DNA of 64,000 bases from contig JAPJBO010000559.1 of the NCBI GenBank assembly GCA_030068145.1, forward strand, positions 87,598 to 151,597, read 5' to 3'. Each line of letters begins with the position of its first letter. The stretch's first letter is position 1. The position numbers and the translations under genes were made by a program. This DNA comes from Diplonema papillatum (taxonomy: Eukaryota; Euglenozoa; Diplonemea; Diplonemida; Diplonemidae). Below are positions 10,471 to 21,900 of the stretch, piece after piece. Under the pieces are notes generated by a model. The model ran no database searches. It was not told the origin of the DNA and saw only the letters and a list, made by a program, of their open reading frames with translations.

Positions 10471-10625
10471 TTAGACTTAAAGTTCGCTTGAAATTGCGGG
10501 GTTTTAGGGTCTCCGTGTGACCGTTCATGAATGGGTTCTCTTAGAGCAAGAAAGGGCTATATGGTTACGGGTTGTATATTTGGTGCACGCTTTCGCCATG
10601 AGTTATGGCTAGCCATGTCCGGGAC
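10471..10625 (+). repeat. Dispersed short repeat R2, copy 2
   Basis: The longest copy of the R2 family; see 4973-5110. Shares TCTTAGAGCAAGAAAGGGCT and the following ATATGG...GAGTTATGGCTAGCC region with copy 1. Confidence 0.6.
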
Positions 10626-10900
10626 TGTTTGTGACCGACACCAAGTACATTCCTTCGTGGAGTGTTTTTTGTGTGTTTCCGGCGATATTCTATTTATTTA
10701 TTTTTTGAATGTTTGTGTAACCATAATTGTGTTGCCAGGGTATTATTAGCTTCGACCTGCCGGCGGGCTTGGAAATTTGAACCACTGTTTGGCAGCAGTG
10801 GACGGCTTCGCGCGGTCGGCCAGGCCCATTTCTCGGGGGCATAGCTACTTTCGCAACTTGACCAACGGAGCAGCAATCGATGGCGATGTGGCGATGTAAC

Positions 10901-12006
10901 GGTCCATGGTTCCCGGGATGGTAAAAAATGCTTTCCGGGAAAAAATAGCTAATTTTTACCGGCTGGCTTTTTTTTTTCCCTCCGGCCTTCAGAGTTTTCG
11001 AGGGGTGCCGGGACAATAAGGAGGCTTTTTGTCCCGCCGGGACAATAACCGGGAAAAAAATCCTATTTTCTCCCGGTTATTGTCCCGGTTATTGCATGCG
11101 GCACGCACGAGGAACCATCCATGGTTCCCGGGATGGTAAAAAATGCTTTCCGGGAAAAAATAGCTATTTTTTACCGGTAGATAAGGGGCCTTTTTGTCCC
11201 TCGGACAACTTTTTTCACGAGACGAGCCCGAGGGCGTCAGCCCGAGGGCGAGTCGAGTGAAAAAAGTTGTCCGAGGGACAAAAAGGCCCCTTGACCGGTG
11301 AAACGTCAGTTTTTTACCGGCTGGCTTTTTTTTTCTCGACGGCGAAGTGGGTCTTTGCACGTTAGTGGCGGTGTATCAGCTGACAGCGAAGTGGGTCTTT
11401 GCACGCTGGTGGCGGTGTAGGGGTGAGACAAGGCGCAGGCACTGCTGATCGGTTACGAAGAGAAAAAAGGGATACGCTGTGTGAAAGGCGCAAGGTGCTG
11501 CTGTTTGGTTTCGAAGAAACCGCGAGGAAACTTCCCAGCGTTTGTGCAGATGTGCTCGACTAACTCTTTCCACACAGCCGTGTAACGGGCTCTGGACTTC
11601 TCAGGAAGAACCGAATCTCCTGACGAGTCTTGAAGCGGACTCTTCAGATGCACTTGGAGACGGATCGCGTTTCCTCTTCCCGGGCATTCTTTTTTTACTT
11701 CCAACCAACCTCCTGGATTCCTGGGTTTTGTAGATTTTGTGGGTGTCTTGTGGTCTCCTGGGAGCTCTCTGCGCCCAAACAACAGTCTAGGAAGCACTTT
11801 CCGATCGGGTTGGTCCTGGTTTTGGGCCAGTTTCCTGCCATCTTCCTCGTGCGTGCCGCATGCAATAACCGGGACAATAACCGGGAGAAAATAGGATTTT
11901 TTTCCCGGTTATTGTCCCGGCGGGACAAAAAGCCTCCTTATTGTCCCGGCACCCCTCGAAAACTCTGAAGGCCGGAGGGAAAAAAAAAGCCAGCCGGTAA
12001 AAAAGT
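10901..12006. mobile_element. Inverted-repeat element with 106 bp perfect-arm palindrome
   Basis: Arms 10961-11114 and 11842-12003 are inverted copies (about 155 bp, near identical), containing GGACAATAACCGGGA and CGAGGGGTGCCGGGACAATA. Both outer ends read as ...TTTTACCGGCTGGC / GCCAGCCGGTAAAA. Between the arms lies a second copy of the outer end (about 11121-11180) and a palindrome at 11185-11290 with two identical 34 bp arms. No transposase was recognised. Confidence 0.65.
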
Positions 12007-12049
12007 ACATTTTTGTACTTTTTTTTCCCGGCAAAAAAGCACGATTTCC

Positions 12050-12405
12050 CGGATATTCTTAAAGGCAAATTACAGCCAATAGGTGTCCAAAAACGATGGA
12101 AACCACGAAAAACTGCCGACAGAGCGCCATGCCAAGAGCTGCTGGTCCTGCTCTGCGTCATCAAGCATGATTTTTGGTGAAATACTCCTGTCCTGCAGCA
12201 GGGGTTGTACTTTTTTTCCCGGAAACAAAGCGCCTTTTTTCGGACTTTCCTAAAGGCAACCTGCAGGCAACGGATGTCCAAAAGTGACAGCACCCACGAA
12301 AATCTGTTGACAGAGCGCCATAGCAAGAGTTTCTCATCCAATTCTGTGTCATCAAGCATGAGTCGTGGTGAAAAGGAACGCGCTCGCCCTGCAGTAGCAG
12401 AGACG
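12050..12405. repeat. Tandem duplication, ~188 bp unit, 2 copies
   Basis: Blocks TAAAGGCAA, then ACAGAGCGCCAT, then TCATCAAGCATGA recur in order at 12062-12172 and 12252-12360, about 75% identical. On the minus strand both encode a similar peptide (FRGFHRFWT / FRGCCHFWT), but no family was recognised. Confidence 0.6.
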
Positions 12406-12621
12406 AGTGCACAGCACTTGCAGCCATGGTGTGTGCGTGTATGTGGGCATGTGTATGTGTGCCCATAGACTTTCACATCCCCCACATTAGTCGTTATTTG
12501 CCTGCACACATGCTTAGATCTGGTGACGTTTCTTTCTTGCTTTGCGCTGTGGTCGGGAAAAAACGTACACACCCGGAAAAAAAAATCACGTTTTACCGGG
12601 AAAAAGAGTGTGTTGGCCCTC

Positions 12622-12770
12622 AAAAAATGTTTTCCCCTCGGGCTTCGCCCTCGGGGAAAACATTTTTTCGGGCCAACTTTTCCCCTTCGGGCTGTTTTCG
12701 CCCTCGGGCTGACGCCCTCGGGCGAAAACAGCCCTCGGGGGAAAAAAGCACTCTTGTTTCCCGGTAAAAA
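12622..12770. repeat. Two adjacent hairpins with CCCTCGGGC loops
   Basis: AAAAAATGTTTTCCCC pairs with GGGGAAAACATTTTTT (12625-12668), and GGCTGTTTTCGCCC pairs with GGGCGAAAACAGCC (about 12689-12733). The loop string CCCTCGGGCTGACGCCCTCG is the reverse complement of the loop in the 11185-11290 palindrome, tying the structures to one family. Confidence 0.65.
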
Positions 12771-12866
12771 ATAGTTAGTTTAACCATACAGGATAATCCC
12801 TGTTTCCCCTTCTCTTTTTCCAACTCTGGATTTCAATTGCAGCGTCGTGACTGCGCAAACACGCCT

Positions 12867-12909
<43 letters not shown>

Positions 12910-12944
12910 TGTGTGTGTCTTGCCCGATTTTTTTGTTTCCCCTC

Positions 12945-15900
12945 TCACGCGGACGCCGCCGTCGGCTCCGGCTTTGACGCGGCGAGCCTTTTGCGGACCC
13001 AGCCCTCGAGGCCACCGCACATCAGGATTTCCTGCGCGAAGGGGCTCAGGGGAGAGAACGGGAACGACTGCTCGCCGTCTTCGGCGGTGGCGAGCGTGGC
13101 GCAGGACGACGAGAACGAGAGCGTCGCCCGGAGGCCGGTGGCGACGGTCGGAGAGGTGTCGCTCTTGTAGCGCCGCTTGAGGAAGTCGACCAGGGCCGGG
13201 CTCTCGAGGACGGCGAGGCCGTTGTTGAAGGCGTTCCGCTTGTAGGTCTCCGAGAAAGACCCGGCGATGACGAGGGCAATGCCCATGTGCTTCAGGCAGG
13301 TCGCCGCTTGCTCGCGGGAGGACCCGCTTCCGAAGTTGTACCCACCGACGAGGATGTCCCCGGCCTTCGCCTTCTGATGGAAGGCGGCGTCGTAGTTCTC
13401 CATCGCGACCGCAGCCATCTTCTCTGCTGGCAGCTCGCTGTACGTGTGTCGCCCCGCGTAGATCCCGTCGGTGTTGAGGTTGTCCTCGGTCGCGAACACC
13501 AGGTCCGCCTCCAACCGCTCTTCGAACCCAGACAGCAGCGCCGTCTGCCGCGCGGGCGGCGCCGCCCCCTCAACGGCCTTGTTCTCGATCGAAAACAGGG
13601 CGCCGGGCGGCATTTTGAAGGAACCCGGCTCGTCTTCCGGCGCGGAGGCAGTAGCAGACCTCTTTTCACCGTGCGGCGGCTGCGCGATGAAGCCGCTGAT
13701 CGCGCTCTGCGCGACAACGGCGGGCGATGCGAGGTAGCACAAGGCATCTGGGTGGCCCATGCGGCCTTTAAAGTTGCGGTTGGTCGCAGAGATCCCGGTT
13801 TCACCCGCCTCCAGCAGGCCGGCGCCCAGCCCGACACACGGCCCGCAGCCGGCAGGCAGCGCGGTGGCCCCAGCCTGCATCAGGACCTGCCAGTCTCCGG
13901 TCTGCTCGGATTCCGCCTTCACGCTTTCGGACGCGGGCGCGACGTAGAACTGGACGTGGTCGGCCACCTTCGCATTCGCGTCAGAGAACACCTTCGCGGC
14001 GGCGTGCAGGTCGCTGGCGCGGGAGTTGACGCAGGAGATCAGGTAGGCCTTGTCGATCTTGATGCGCTGCTGCTCGAGCTCCTTCGCCGGGGTCATTTTT
14101 TTGACGGAGTTCGGCCCCGAGACGCACGGGTCGATCTTCGAGAGGTCGAGGTAGATAGTCTGCGCGTACTCGGCGTTGTCGTCCGGGCTCAGGCCCCCGC
14201 CCTCGAGCCGCTCGACGAGCTTGTCGATGGCTTCGCTTGAGAACAGCTGCTTCGCCTCCTCGAAGGCGAACTTCGAGTCCTCCGCCCACAGCTGCCGCTT
14301 GGTCAGCCAGTCGATGAGCACCTCGTCCACCGGGAACACGCCGGCCAGCGCGCCCCACTCGGTCGTCATGTTCGCGATCGCCAGTCGGTCGTCGATCGAC
14401 AGCCCGGACACGCCCGGCCCAGTGAACTCGACTGCCTGGTTCAAAACCTCGTCCTTGTTCACCGCGCCGCACAGCGCGACGATCACATCCTTCCCGCTGC
14501 TGCCGTTCGGCAGCTCGCCTGCGAATTTATATGCGTTTACTAGACTGAGACGGTTCGAGGAGAGTAGTAGTTGCAGTTTGAACTTGTTATGCAGCAACAA
14601 TCTGTGACGATAGACTGCGCAAGGAGAGTAGTAGTAGTAAACCCGCGTCACAACCATTAATAACCGGCGGTGTCGTCCGGGCTCAGGCCGCCGCTCTCAG
14701 CGTGTCAATGGCTTAGCTTGAGAACAGCTGCTTCGCCTCCTCGAAGGCGAACTTCGAGTCCTCCGCCCACAGCTGCCGCTTGGTCAGCCAGTCGATGAGC
14801 ACCTCGTCCACCGGGAACACGCCGGCCAGCGCGCCCCACTCGGTCGTCATGTTCGCGATCGCCAGTCGGTCGTCGATCGACAGCCCGGACACGCCCGGCC
14901 CAGTGAACTCGACTGCCTGGTTCAAAACCTCGTCCTTGTTCACCGCGCCGCACAGCGCGACGATCACATCCTTCCCGCTGCTGCCGTTCGGCAGCTCGCC
15001 TGCGAATTTATATGCGTTTACTAGACTGAGACGGTTCGAGGAGAGTAGTAGTTGCAGTTTGAACTTGTTATGCAGCAACAATCTGTGACGATAGACTGCG
15101 CAAGGAGAGTAGTAGTAGTAAACCCGCGTCACAACCATTAATAACCGGCGGTGTCGTCCGGGCTCAGGCCGCCGCTCTCAGCGTGTCAATGGCTTAGCTT
15201 GAGAACAGCTGCTTCGCCTCCTCGAAGGCGAACTTCGAGTCCTCCGCCCACAGCTGCCGCTTGGTCAGCCAGTCGATGAGCACCTCGTCCACCGGGAACA
15301 CGCCGGCCAGCGCGCCCCACTCGGTCGTCATGTTCGCGATCGCCAGTCGGTCGTCGATCGACAGCCCGGACACGCCCGGCCCAGTGAACTCGACTGCCTG
15401 GTTCAAAACCTCGTCCTTGTTCACCGCGCCGCACAGCGCGACGATCACATCCTTCCCGCTGCTGCCGTTCGGCAGCTCGCCTGCGAATTTATGTGCGTTT
15501 ACTAGACTGAGACGGTTCGAGGAGAGTAGTAGTTGCAGTTTGAACTTGTTATGCAGCAACAATCTGTGACGATAGACTGCGCAAGGAGAGTAGTAGTAGT
15601 AAACCCGCGTCACAACCATTAATAACCGGCGGTGTCGTCCGGGCTCAGGCCGCCGCTCTCAGCGTGTCAATGGCTTCGCTTGAGAACAGCTGCTTCGCCT
15701 CCTCGAAGGCGAACTTCGAGTCCTCCGTCCACAGCTGCCGCTTGGTCAGCCAGTCGATGAGCACTCGTCCACCGGGAGCACACCAAAACGGGCGAGTTTG
15801 TCTGTTACCCCCGATGCAGTGTCACTCCACTTCATTGTGACTAAAGCACGTGTCAGAGCATCCTGCAGACACTGCTTCTTACCCCTTCGCATATACATGC

Positions 15901-18827
15901 GATGGGTTTTGCCATAGAAAGAGCTTTGCGGCCTCCGACATCTCATCGAGGTTACGGTCCTCAAGATTCATCGGGCCTTCACGAGCCTCAGGCTCGTGAT
16001 CGGGCTCCGGGTCCGCGACGAAATCGCCAGCGCGCCCCACTTGGTCGTCATGTTCGCCGACGGACGACCTACTTCGAAACGCATCCAGACCTCGCAATGT
16101 TATCATTCTGCCAACACGATTTGCTGAAGTGCACGGACTGTGAACAGGAGAAGGAAGTTTGTAAAATTGTTGCAAGTGTCTTGCACTTGCAACCTGAGGG
16201 GCGTTCAATGCAGAAGTTTGAGCGAATGCTGAGCCGGAAGCACACAGCGGCCATTGTGTCTGCTGTGCGCGAGAAGGAGAGCAGTGGATCACGTATGATG
16301 ACGATCACGTATCACTTACGTCATTCATGTCACTGGTCTGCTTTGCGCAACGGTTCAATCATCACTCTCTTCACGTTCGTGCCTGGTCTGCTTTGTACGC
16401 GTCCGATTGTCAATGTGGCACATTGGTTCGGCTTGCGACGCGTAATGCCCAGTCGTCCGAGCTTGTTGCTGCTTGTTGCGTTGAGGTCCAGCGCGTCGGC
16501 AGGGTCTCCCTGCCGGCAGGGGGTCCTGAGGAACTGGGGTTGGAAGTCGGGCGGGTCTTTCAGCATCTGGTACCTTGCCATGGGCCCAGCGTTCTGTCTC
16601 GGTCGTGTCCTAGAAGGGCTGCTAAGGACGTTTCCACCCAGCCGAGGCTCAGATGACCTCTGCAAACCCTTAAGTATGTCACCCCCCTTGGGTATGTCCC
16701 CCCCCAGCGGATTTTTGCACAAAAGGGGGTGACATGTTCACGGGGGGGGGTAGGTATATGGTACGATGCCAAAAAGGGGGGGGGGGGGGTTTGGGCAGAT
16801 GTTTTATGGCATAGTAAGATACTGGGCATGTGGGGTATGGGACCCATATCCCCCCAGAAACCATTTTTTCGGGCCGGTTTTGGGGCCAAATGCCCTCTGA
16901 GAGCCTTTTTCTGAGCGCAAAACTCTGTTTCTGTGGGTTTCGAGGCCCCGCACGGTGCACTCCAGCATCGTGTGGGGGTGTTAACTGTGCGGCCAAAGTG
17001 TCGGGCGTGGGCACACCTGCTAGATCCAGTGTGCCACACCCGCAAATCCAGCGTGAAATCCGCTGACACCCAAAAATCCAGTGCGGAATCCAGTGTGACA
17101 CCCGCAAATCCAGTGTGAAACCCACTGTACACCAGCTAAAACAGTTCCCCAAGTTGGATCGAGTCACCTGTCGTCCAACGCAAATCAATCATCAAGGAGG
17201 CGAGGCCCCTGGTTGTTAAAAAAGCTGACCCCAGGTTCTTCTGGCAGTATTGGCAACTTTTATTGGCAGAAATCGGCTTGTCGGATCGAAAGAAGTGAGT
17301 TTGCTGCTGGTAACCTCACGAAGGCGATGGTTAATCGTGTTCCCTTCTGCAGGTGTCGCACACGTCCGGCCAGGTGTTCGAACCGGGCACCACGTAGCTG
17401 GCGGTACGTGTTGTACGACACCTTTGCCGTTAGTTGGCCTTCTTCGTCCACCAGCCTGTGCTAGAAGGATTTGTGCGACGAACGTCTTGTGCACGACAGT
17501 GTTTCCGTGACCCACGACGTCGGTGGTTGCCTCCACGAGATCGTCGAATGCCTGCTGCCTCATGGGTCACCTTTGTCGGTCGCCCTCTGTACAGAGACCC
17601 CGGGCGCAATCGGGTCAACTCCTGCAGCTTTCATCAGAAAGGCTCTCGTCGCTCTAAAGTGTCTCCGCATGGAGCCCTGTGACCTATCGTACTTCGTGTG
17701 CGTCTTGCCTTGCAAATTTTTGAGCCAATTCTTCGAACGAAACGCATTTACGAGTCACGCACTCTGAGAACAGAGTTAAGTTCCTGTTCTGGGTGGGTGC
17801 TGCCGCCGTAGCCATTGTACAGTCGTAACCCTACCTGGGGCCTCAAAGTCCACAACAACTGAGTTTTGCGCTCAGAAAAAGGTTCTCCGAGGGCATTGGA
17901 CCCCAAAATCGGCCCGAAAACATGGTTCCTGGGGGGGTATGGGTCCTATACCCCACATGCCCAGTATCTTACTATACCAGAAAACATCTGCCCAAACCCC
18001 CCCCCCCCCCAGGCATCTTGTTAAGAACCATCCATCCATCCATCAGCCGGCTGCAAGTTGCACCACGACGAAAGCGCGGAAAACTGGAGTCACGTAGCGA
18101 AAAGCTGACATAGTGTGGCTCATTTGCATGCAAATGACTCCCCACTAACGCGACAAGAAGACGAAGAGTTGTGAAAACGCGTGCAATGGGACACGTGCTG
18201 GACATCGTGTTCTGTTCACGGACGGACCCAAGGAGCAGAAGGCATACCCAGCAGGACAACTCGCGTGGTTTTAGGGACGGTCCACCAGGTCTGCCCTGTG
18301 GCCCACACGGCTGCTGCGTCGGTTCGGACGATGGGGGTCCCGAGGCAGCCGATGCCGCCGTACATGTTGCTGTGCGAGTCGGACGCGACGACGAGGGTGC
18401 CGGGGAACGCGAACCCGTTTTCGGTGAGCACCTGGTGCACGATGCCCCGGCCGGCTTTGCTGAACGCGATGCCGTTGTCCTCGGCGAACTTCTGGACCTT
18501 CTTGTACTTCGCGACGTTCGCTTCGCTCTTGTTCTGGACGTCGTGGTCGAGGCCGATGAAGGCCTGGTGCGGGTCGAAGTGCTTCGTTGCGCCGAGCGAC
18601 TCGAACTTCGGGATGACGGCCGCGGTGTTGTCGTGGGTCATGACGCGGTGCGGCTTAATCGAGACGAAGTCGCCGCTCCGGACGACGTCCTTCACCGGCT
18701 GCCCTTCGCCGTCGACCGCGAACAGCTGCACGATTTTCTCGACCAGATTCTGCCCGGTCTTCGCCTTCGCCGCCGCCCCTTCGGCGGTGCAGTAGCACCG
18801 CTTCAGCAGCATCGTGCCTTGCCTCAT
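12945..18827 (-). CDS. LYS4: Homoaconitase (alpha-aminoadipate lysine pathway), two exons
   Basis: Homoaconitase hydrates homoaconitate to homoisocitrate in lysine synthesis, usually in mitochondria. Model: exon 1 18827-18248 (580 nt), intron with donor G|GTATGC at 18247 and acceptor cgcag at 14519-14520, exon 2 14518-12945 (1574 nt). The sum is 2154 nt, 717 residues; fungal Lys4 is about 690. Exon 1 has [34 protein letters not shown] and [19 protein letters not shown], followed by a TWW motif typical of Lys4. The junction yields [15 protein letters not shown], as in fungi. Exon 2 carries [16 protein letters not shown], the 4Fe-4S cysteines (SCVNSRASD and GCGPC, about residues 356, 418 and 421), and the C-terminal swivel motif [13 protein letters not shown]. 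These residues separate it from mitochondrial aconitase and LeuC. The gene looks intact. Its intron holds partial tandem copies of the start of exon 2. Confidence 0.9.
14519..15775 (-). repeat. 481 bp tandem echoes of the LYS4 exon 2 start
   Basis: The last ~140 bp of the intron plus the first ~340 bp of exon 2 have been copied upstream into the intron. There are two complete 481 bp units (about 14661-15141 and 15142-15622), near-identical to each other, and a partial one (15623-15775). Relative to the true exon they share a 13 bp deletion. Both full units also have an in-frame stop after KQLFSS; the partial unit lacks that stop. Both full units keep the acceptor sequence (exon edges would be at 14999 and 15480), so they are decoy acceptors for the same donor. 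Confidence 0.9.
15776..16080 (-). pseudogene. Older, decayed echo of LYS4 exon 2
   Basis: The string GCCAGCGCGCCCCACT(T/C)GGTCGTCATGTTCGC at about 16028-16058 matches exon 2 (the [10 protein letters not shown] region) with few changes. The neighbouring minus-strand peptide [14 protein letters not shown] resembles [14 protein letters not shown]. It appears to be a more diverged member of the same duplication series. Confidence 0.6.
16765..18017. mobile_element. Long-TIR element 1 with G/C-run ends
   Basis: The outermost bases are GATGCC...G(n)TTTGGGCAGA on the left and TCTGCCCAAAC(n)...GGCATC on the right. The inverted arms run about 185 bp (16765-16950 and 17832-18017) and contain AGTAAGATACTGGGCATGTG and GTATGGGACCCATA-type matches at about 85%. 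The interior includes a decayed family A MITE (about 16955-17140) but no recognisable transposase. The element lies in the LYS4 intron. It is probably non-autonomous. Confidence 0.75.
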
Positions 18828-19424
18828 TGCCGGACTCGCCGCGGAGGCTGGATCCCTTTTAACTTAATTTCTTCTTCGGGCCCCCCCTAGCCCCACCCCA
18901 CTCCTGGTTAGCCGAGGCTCTGATGACGGGATGGCTTGGCTGAAAAGACACACAGGTCTCGAAGCCTCCCCTTACTGTCCTCAGCCTCGGGCAACAACAA
19001 AGTGCAGTTGTGCAGTGGCTGTTTCCAGATTGTTCGTGATCCTTACCCACAAGGCATTAGAATCACGAAGCCACCCAGCCCAATGCGGCGTTGAATGTGC
19101 AGACCGCTTCCCATAACCAACAGTGCAGGGACCATCTCTCCGGGCAGTATCCGGTCGGCGCAGCATCGTCTCCAACGTGCCCCAAAATCCATTCCGTCTT
19201 CCGTCCAGCCGCAAAGAGCGGGCGGTGCGTTCAAGATGTATCAGCGCGGGTTGCGCTTTCTTTCGTTTGTGCGCACTAGCGGAACTCACACTACTAATTC
19301 TTAGTACCAACAATGCATTGTTAACACAAGAAAGTGAACGGAAGTAATGAGGAAACGCTGCGACGGGATAGCTGGCAGGGGGGGCTTCCGGCAGACGTGG
19401 CGTTGGGGAGGCGCGGGGGGGGAA

Positions 19425-19590
19425 ATTGCAAGAACGTGCTTGGAATGGAAACGTCGTCTGCGCCGTGTTTCGGCCCTTTAAGCCACGGACACAGAAGGCG
19501 GACCATCATCAGCGCAGAACCTGAGTGTCTGCAGACAGGACAGCAGTCTGGTTTGTCAGGCAGCTGTTCGTAGCTCGTGGGGAGGCGCGG
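19425..19590 (+). repeat. Dispersed repeat R1, copy 2
   Basis: Second copy of the repeat at 690-880, with the same GAACCTGAGTGTCTGCAGAC core and flanks. Confidence 0.6.
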
Positions 19591-20045
19591 GGGGGGAAGG
19601 CAGGCGGTGTCGCTGAAGGAAGGACCAGGAAGAGAAGTTCGCTTAAAGTCCAACCGCAGCACGCAAGGCTTGCAGATGACAACACCACCCAGCCCCGGGC
19701 TGGTGGTCAACGCAATTGAGTGAAAGTTGCTTGTAATTGTGGGAACATTGTAGCCGCGCGACCCGTGAGTCCGCGGTTGCGTATACTGCCAAACACGCGA
19801 AGTTTTGTTCTTGTCTTACAAGCTTTCCCCGGCACGCTTCAAGGTAATTTCTAGCGTTTTCCTTCGATGACAACCTTCCAGATGCGTCGCGGCGTGGCCC
19901 CGGGCAAAAGATTGCAGGGAACAAAAGGAATAGAAGAGGTGTCCGATTTCGGCATCAGGCGCCGTCGCCGTTTTGTGGGTGTGCAAACCGAGGACCGAAA
20001 GCCGCTTTGCACCTTCAAACATGCACCCAAGAACGCCAATCTGCC

Positions 20046-20282
20046 ATCAAGAACGAGAGCGTGGGGATCCAAGATGATCAGATACCGTCGTACTCCACTG
20101 CTGTAAACGATGCCGTCTCAGGATCGAGGGAAGTCATTTTGGCTCCCACGGCACTCCGCGAACGAGAAATCAAAGATTATGGGTGCAGGGGGGAGTACAT
20201 TCGCAAGGCTGAAACTTAAAGGAATTGATGGAATGACACCACCAGGCGTGGTGTATGCGGCTGAATTTCAGGAACACACGGC
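20046..20282 (+). rRNA. SSU rRNA fragment (790-loop to 900-region), partial
   Basis: Reads as eukaryotic 18S: AAGATGATCAGATACCGTCG, then AAACGATGCC, then GAGAAATCAAAGATTATGGG, then GGGGGGAGTAC, then GGCTGAAACTTAAAGGAATT, then ACACCACCAGGCGTGG and GCGGCTGAATTTC. Several universally conserved positions have changed (for example the normally invariant GACGGAAGGGCACC), so it is a decayed copy. It sits inside one copy of the tandem duplication around the cysteine-rich gene; the other copy (21083) lacks these ~226 bp. Confidence 0.9.
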
Positions 20283-20284
20283 CC

Positions 20285-21900
20285 TCGAAAAGAGTGGGAT
20301 ACGTGCTTCACTCTGCAGCACCACCTGCTCGAAGAGATGACGATGCGCCCACCAAAAGACTAAGCCTGAAGGCGAGAGCAGAGGCGAAATGCCTCTTTCA
20401 TCAACTTCGTTCAGGATGTAGACATCAAACCTATGAACCCCCGTCAGTACATGTGTGGTCACACGTCACGGAACTCCAATTTTCCTTGCGGACGTCCTTG
20501 TCACATTTAGCCAGGTAAAGCGCCCAGTCCGGTACGCAGCACTTTGAACACGCGAACTCTTCCCAGCTGCAGAGGTCTGCACATCAGACGCTGATCACAT
20601 CATATTGTGCACGGATGCACCAGTTGAAGCCTGAACCCGGCAAGCCGGTGTTCACGCACTGGAGGCCGTCACGGCAGATATTCTGCAAGCAAGGCAGCGG
20701 CGCTGCTGCACAGGATACGCCGGCGGCTACCTTCGGAATGCACACACAACTAGACGTGCAGTTGCCCGACGCGTCAGCCGCAGGTCTACACCACTCGTTG
20801 GACGCGCAGTCGGTACCGTTGGCGCATGGAGCAGGGTCCAACGGCATGCATGCCCCTGGGGCGTCTCTTGTCGGGTCCGAGGTCACGCAGGTCAAGTTCG
20901 TCTGGAAAACTTCTCTGTCGCAGTCAGCCATGTACCCTCCGCACAGTTGACCCGGTCCGACTTTCGGTACCCAGTGCTTCGTAGATCCGCAGACTCCTTT
21001 CTCTGACACCGTTTTGTGGGTGTGCAAAACGGGGACCGGATGCCTTTCTACACCTTCAAACATGCACCCAAGAACGCCAATCTGCCCAGGAACACACGAG
21101 GTTGTTGAAATAAAAACGTCGAAAAGAGTGAGATACGCGCTTCACGCCACAGCATCACCTGCTCGAAGAGATGACGATGCGCCCGCCAAAAGGCTAAGCC
21201 TGAAGGCGAGAGCAGAGGCGAAACGCCTCTTTCATCAACTTCGTTCAGGATGTACACAAATCAAACCTATGACCCCCCGTCAGTACGTGTGGTCACACGT
21301 CACGCAACTCCAATTTGCCTTGCGGACGTCCTCGTCACATTTAGCCACTACAGAGCGCCCAGTCCGATACGCAGTACTTTGAACACACGAGCTCCTCCCA
21401 CCTGCAAGGTCTGCACCTTTTTGATCACGCGCTGATCACATCATATTGTGCACGGAACCAACTGCTTCGCACGAGTTGAAGCCTGAACCCGGCAAGCCGG
21501 TGTTCACGCACTGGAGGCCGTCACGGCAGATATTCTGCAAGCAAGGCAGCGGTGCTGCTGCACAGGATACGCCGGCGGCTACCTTCGGGATGCAGACAAA
21601 ACTAGACGTGCAGTTGCCCGACGCGTCAGCCGCAGGTCTACACCACTCGTTGGACGCGCAGTCGGTACCGTTGGCGCATGGAGCAGGGTCCAACGGCATG
21701 CATGCCCCTGGGGCGTCTCCTGTCGGGTCCGAGGTCACGCAGGTCAAGTTCGTCCGGCAAACTTCTTTGTCGCAGTCAGCCATGTACCCTCCGCACAGTG
21801 AACCCGGGCCGACTTTCGGCACGCAGTGCTTCGTAGATCCGCAGACTCCTTTCTCTGACACAGGCCTGCACCACATTTCAGCGCCACAATCAGAGTCGTT
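20285..21900 (-). repeat. Tandem segmental duplication of the cysteine-rich gene
   Basis: Segments 20285-21063 and 21118-21890 are direct copies at about 94% (shared strings GCTCGAAGAGATGACGATGC and CTTCGTTCAGGATGTA, then the coding part). The duplication includes non-coding DNA downstream of the gene and the flanking GTGGGTGTGCAAA...CACCCAAGAACGCCAATCTG block (about 19978 and 21007). Confidence 0.85.
20584..21063 (-). pseudogene. Truncated copy of the cysteine-rich secreted protein
   Basis: About 140 residues from VSEKGVCGSTKH onward match the gene at 21436-21984 almost residue for residue. The signal peptide and the first cysteine module are gone, replaced by unrelated sequence (MFEGVERHPVPVLHTHKT). 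Cysteines normally conserved are altered in places (TKHWV for TKHCV, REVFQ for KEVCR). The C-terminus also differs. It is probably not functional, although the frame is still open. Confidence 0.7.

Noticed and set aside
13287-14240. Long plus-strand frame opposite LYS4 exon 2
   Set aside because: Shadow of the GC-rich homoaconitase coding strand.
17360-17450. tRNA-like B box (GGTTCGAAC) on the minus strand
   Set aside because: No matching A box or acceptor stem at the right distance.
12945-18827. Isopropylmalate isomerase (LEU1) or mitochondrial aconitase
   Set aside because: [23 protein letters not shown] and the TWW motif after the DAAAVWATG stretch are homoaconitase features.
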